From positions 1 through 21,548 of IMG/VR virus record IMGVR_UViG_3300021425_000220: a DNA stretch of 21,548 nt; one strand, 5' to 3'. Shown here piece after piece: positions 21,501-21,548 of the stretch. Made by a program: the position numbers and the translations under genes. The notes under the pieces were generated by a model. That model was not told where the DNA came from and did not search any database. It worked only from the letters and a program-made list of their open reading frames with translations. Source of the DNA: a virus. The stretch's first letter is position 1, and the number at the start of each line of letters is the position of its first letter.

Positions 21501-21548
21501 AATTTTTAGAAACGGAACAGCTCCTACAGAACGCATGCGCATCGACTC
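18523..21548 (+). CDS. Large tail-fibre-like structural protein with ERMRIDSSGNVGIG repeats, 3' end missing
   Basis: The frame is open from ATG 18523 (AGGA 7 bases upstream) to the window end, 1008 codons. Low-complexity Thr/Ser/Asp/Gly composition and fibre phrases are visible: GTQTLTNKTLTSPDV (about 153-167), DTTPQLGGDLDLNGNDITGTGNI (about 277-299), then a series of beta-rich modules. Each module closes with a motif like ERMRIDSSGNVGIGT, starting at residues 593, 674, 740, 839, 933 and 1003. Such repeats occur in phage receptor-binding fibres, which often end in an S74 self-cleaving chaperone domain; that end lies outside this window. It probably mediates host attachment. Short minus-strand frames within it are composition artefacts. 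Confidence 0.85.
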   Translation, partial: MSNYSKTTDFEAKDSLPTGDSGKIIRGAEFETEFDAISTAIATKADTAGPTFTGTLTFETISDGTIGVTAFVDEDDMSSDSATLVPTQQSVKAYVDSQVTAQDLDFQADSGGALSIDLDSETLTFTGGTGIDTSGSGNAVTFAIDSTVATLTGTQTLTNKTLTSPDVNTPDIDGGTIDGTVIGGTTPAAVSATTVSATGNITVGGTVDGRDVATDGTKLDTVETNADVTDTANVTAAGALMDSEVTNLDQVKAFDSADYATAAQGSTADSALQNVVEDTTPQLGGDLDLNGNDITGTGNINNTGTVTTDGLTVDGVATVKVNSDGATAEAFNVYNTGSGNNTQARVYFGASAYSTAGRGLRIDAGRDSGADGIATFYAVDQAEHSDYEAIKILTDGGVTLSHLGSNTLATTSTGIDVTGTVTADAVATGTSTFTGNLTIDAAGASVTVKDSNDGGTVAFVFENDSGTTSSIRGASSSQDIQIKPNEVLAANFASGGDISFYEDTGTTAKLFWDASAESLGIGTSSPSRKLHVNASGVTALFGNTESNNSIELTRTTSSASYVSLAANSSTAGIVAGPTFTFSTANSGGGAVNERMRIDSSGNVGIGVTSLVTGSSRRVLQVSTGSDGGQIAFADSTTEAANPRIFATNKSDLKLASANSGTSTIQFITGTTPAEAMRIDSSGNVGIGTTSPNSPLHIANAAPIIRLEDTSASVSHYINSNNTELRVQADSVLSLRTSGTEAMRIDSSGNVGIGTSSVDSFLTLDKDVSTAYDSTSDDAQRSNTNTLLLKNEDGTANSFAQIAFDLASANQSIARIVGLNDGASTSALAFVTEGSNTKREVMRLDGSGNVGIGTSSPDTMLHLSDTLGGAVLRLERNDTAIVATDQYGAIEFEGQDANAGASGVRASMRAIAEASVGQTSLTFSTAGSGASEAERMRIDSSGNVGIGTDSPDTLIHAYQASNPVLKVEETSGYVSLQQSGVNSYLNNVSSGGSLIFRNGTAPTERMRID
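20299..21548 (+). repeat. Dispersed 42-bp intragenic repeats in the fibre gene
   Basis: A roughly 42-base unit coding GERMRIDSSGNVGIG-like sequence starts at 20299, 20542, 20740, 21037, 21319 and 21529 (the last truncated by the window). Copies 2 and 3 share 38 identical bases. Spacings are 243, 198, 297, 282 and 210 bases, all multiples of three. A 21-base sequence coding GIGTSSP is identical at 20080-20100 and 21070-21090. Confidence 0.9.

Overview
The window is part of a tailed, podovirus-type phage genome (T7-like replication module, terminase/portal/capsid module) and most resembles environmental, probably marine, phages of Proteobacteria. The evidence is a B12-dependent class II ribonucleotide reductase, a T7-like replisome with a family A polymerase carrying Tyr at the O-helix '762' position, a metallophosphoesterase, DUF3310, an M15 peptidase and a run of tiny basic proteins beside the portal. 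Taken together this recalls the cobavirus/Zobellviridae group, but that placement is inference from gene content. No integrase, repressor, tRNA or phage RNA polymerase is seen. Both ends are cut inside genes.

Left arm (1-10346, all minus strand, transcribed leftward). Right to left it starts with a tightly tiled early block of about eleven small genes (7931-10346): a GP88-like Cys-rich protein, a one-TM poly-Arg protein, small zinc-ribbon and acidic proteins. Then come a T7 gp4-like primase-helicase, a PD-(D/E)XK-like protein, a small zinc protein, DNA polymerase, a gp2.5-like SSB, a gp6-like 5'-3' exonuclease, endonuclease I, a metallophosphoesterase, DUF3310 and the class II RNR (cut by the window start). 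Nearly every junction is an ATGA, GTGA or TAATG overlap or a short overlap, so the arm is probably one translationally coupled early/middle operon that replicates phage DNA, recycles host DNA and makes dNTPs.

Centre (10347-10944). A roughly 600-base divergent non-coding region carries a 17-bp direct repeat containing perfect DnaA boxes (TGTGGATAA) with a one-mismatch box between them, a G-rich tract, an AT-rich stretch, and a consensus sigma70 promoter firing rightward with a long structured leader. It is the best origin candidate in the window.

Right arm (10945-21548, all plus strand). The order is an AT-hook protein (candidate small terminase), M15 zinc peptidase (endolysin candidate), a small beta-rich protein, large terminase, portal, four tiny Lys/Arg-rich proteins, a second consensus sigma70 promoter, a short acidic protein, a zinc-ribbon protein, scaffold, major capsid protein, an intrinsic terminator, then a very large repeat-bearing fibre-like gene that runs off the window. 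Both strong promoters look like host sigma70 promoters, which suggests the late genes seen here use host RNA polymerase.
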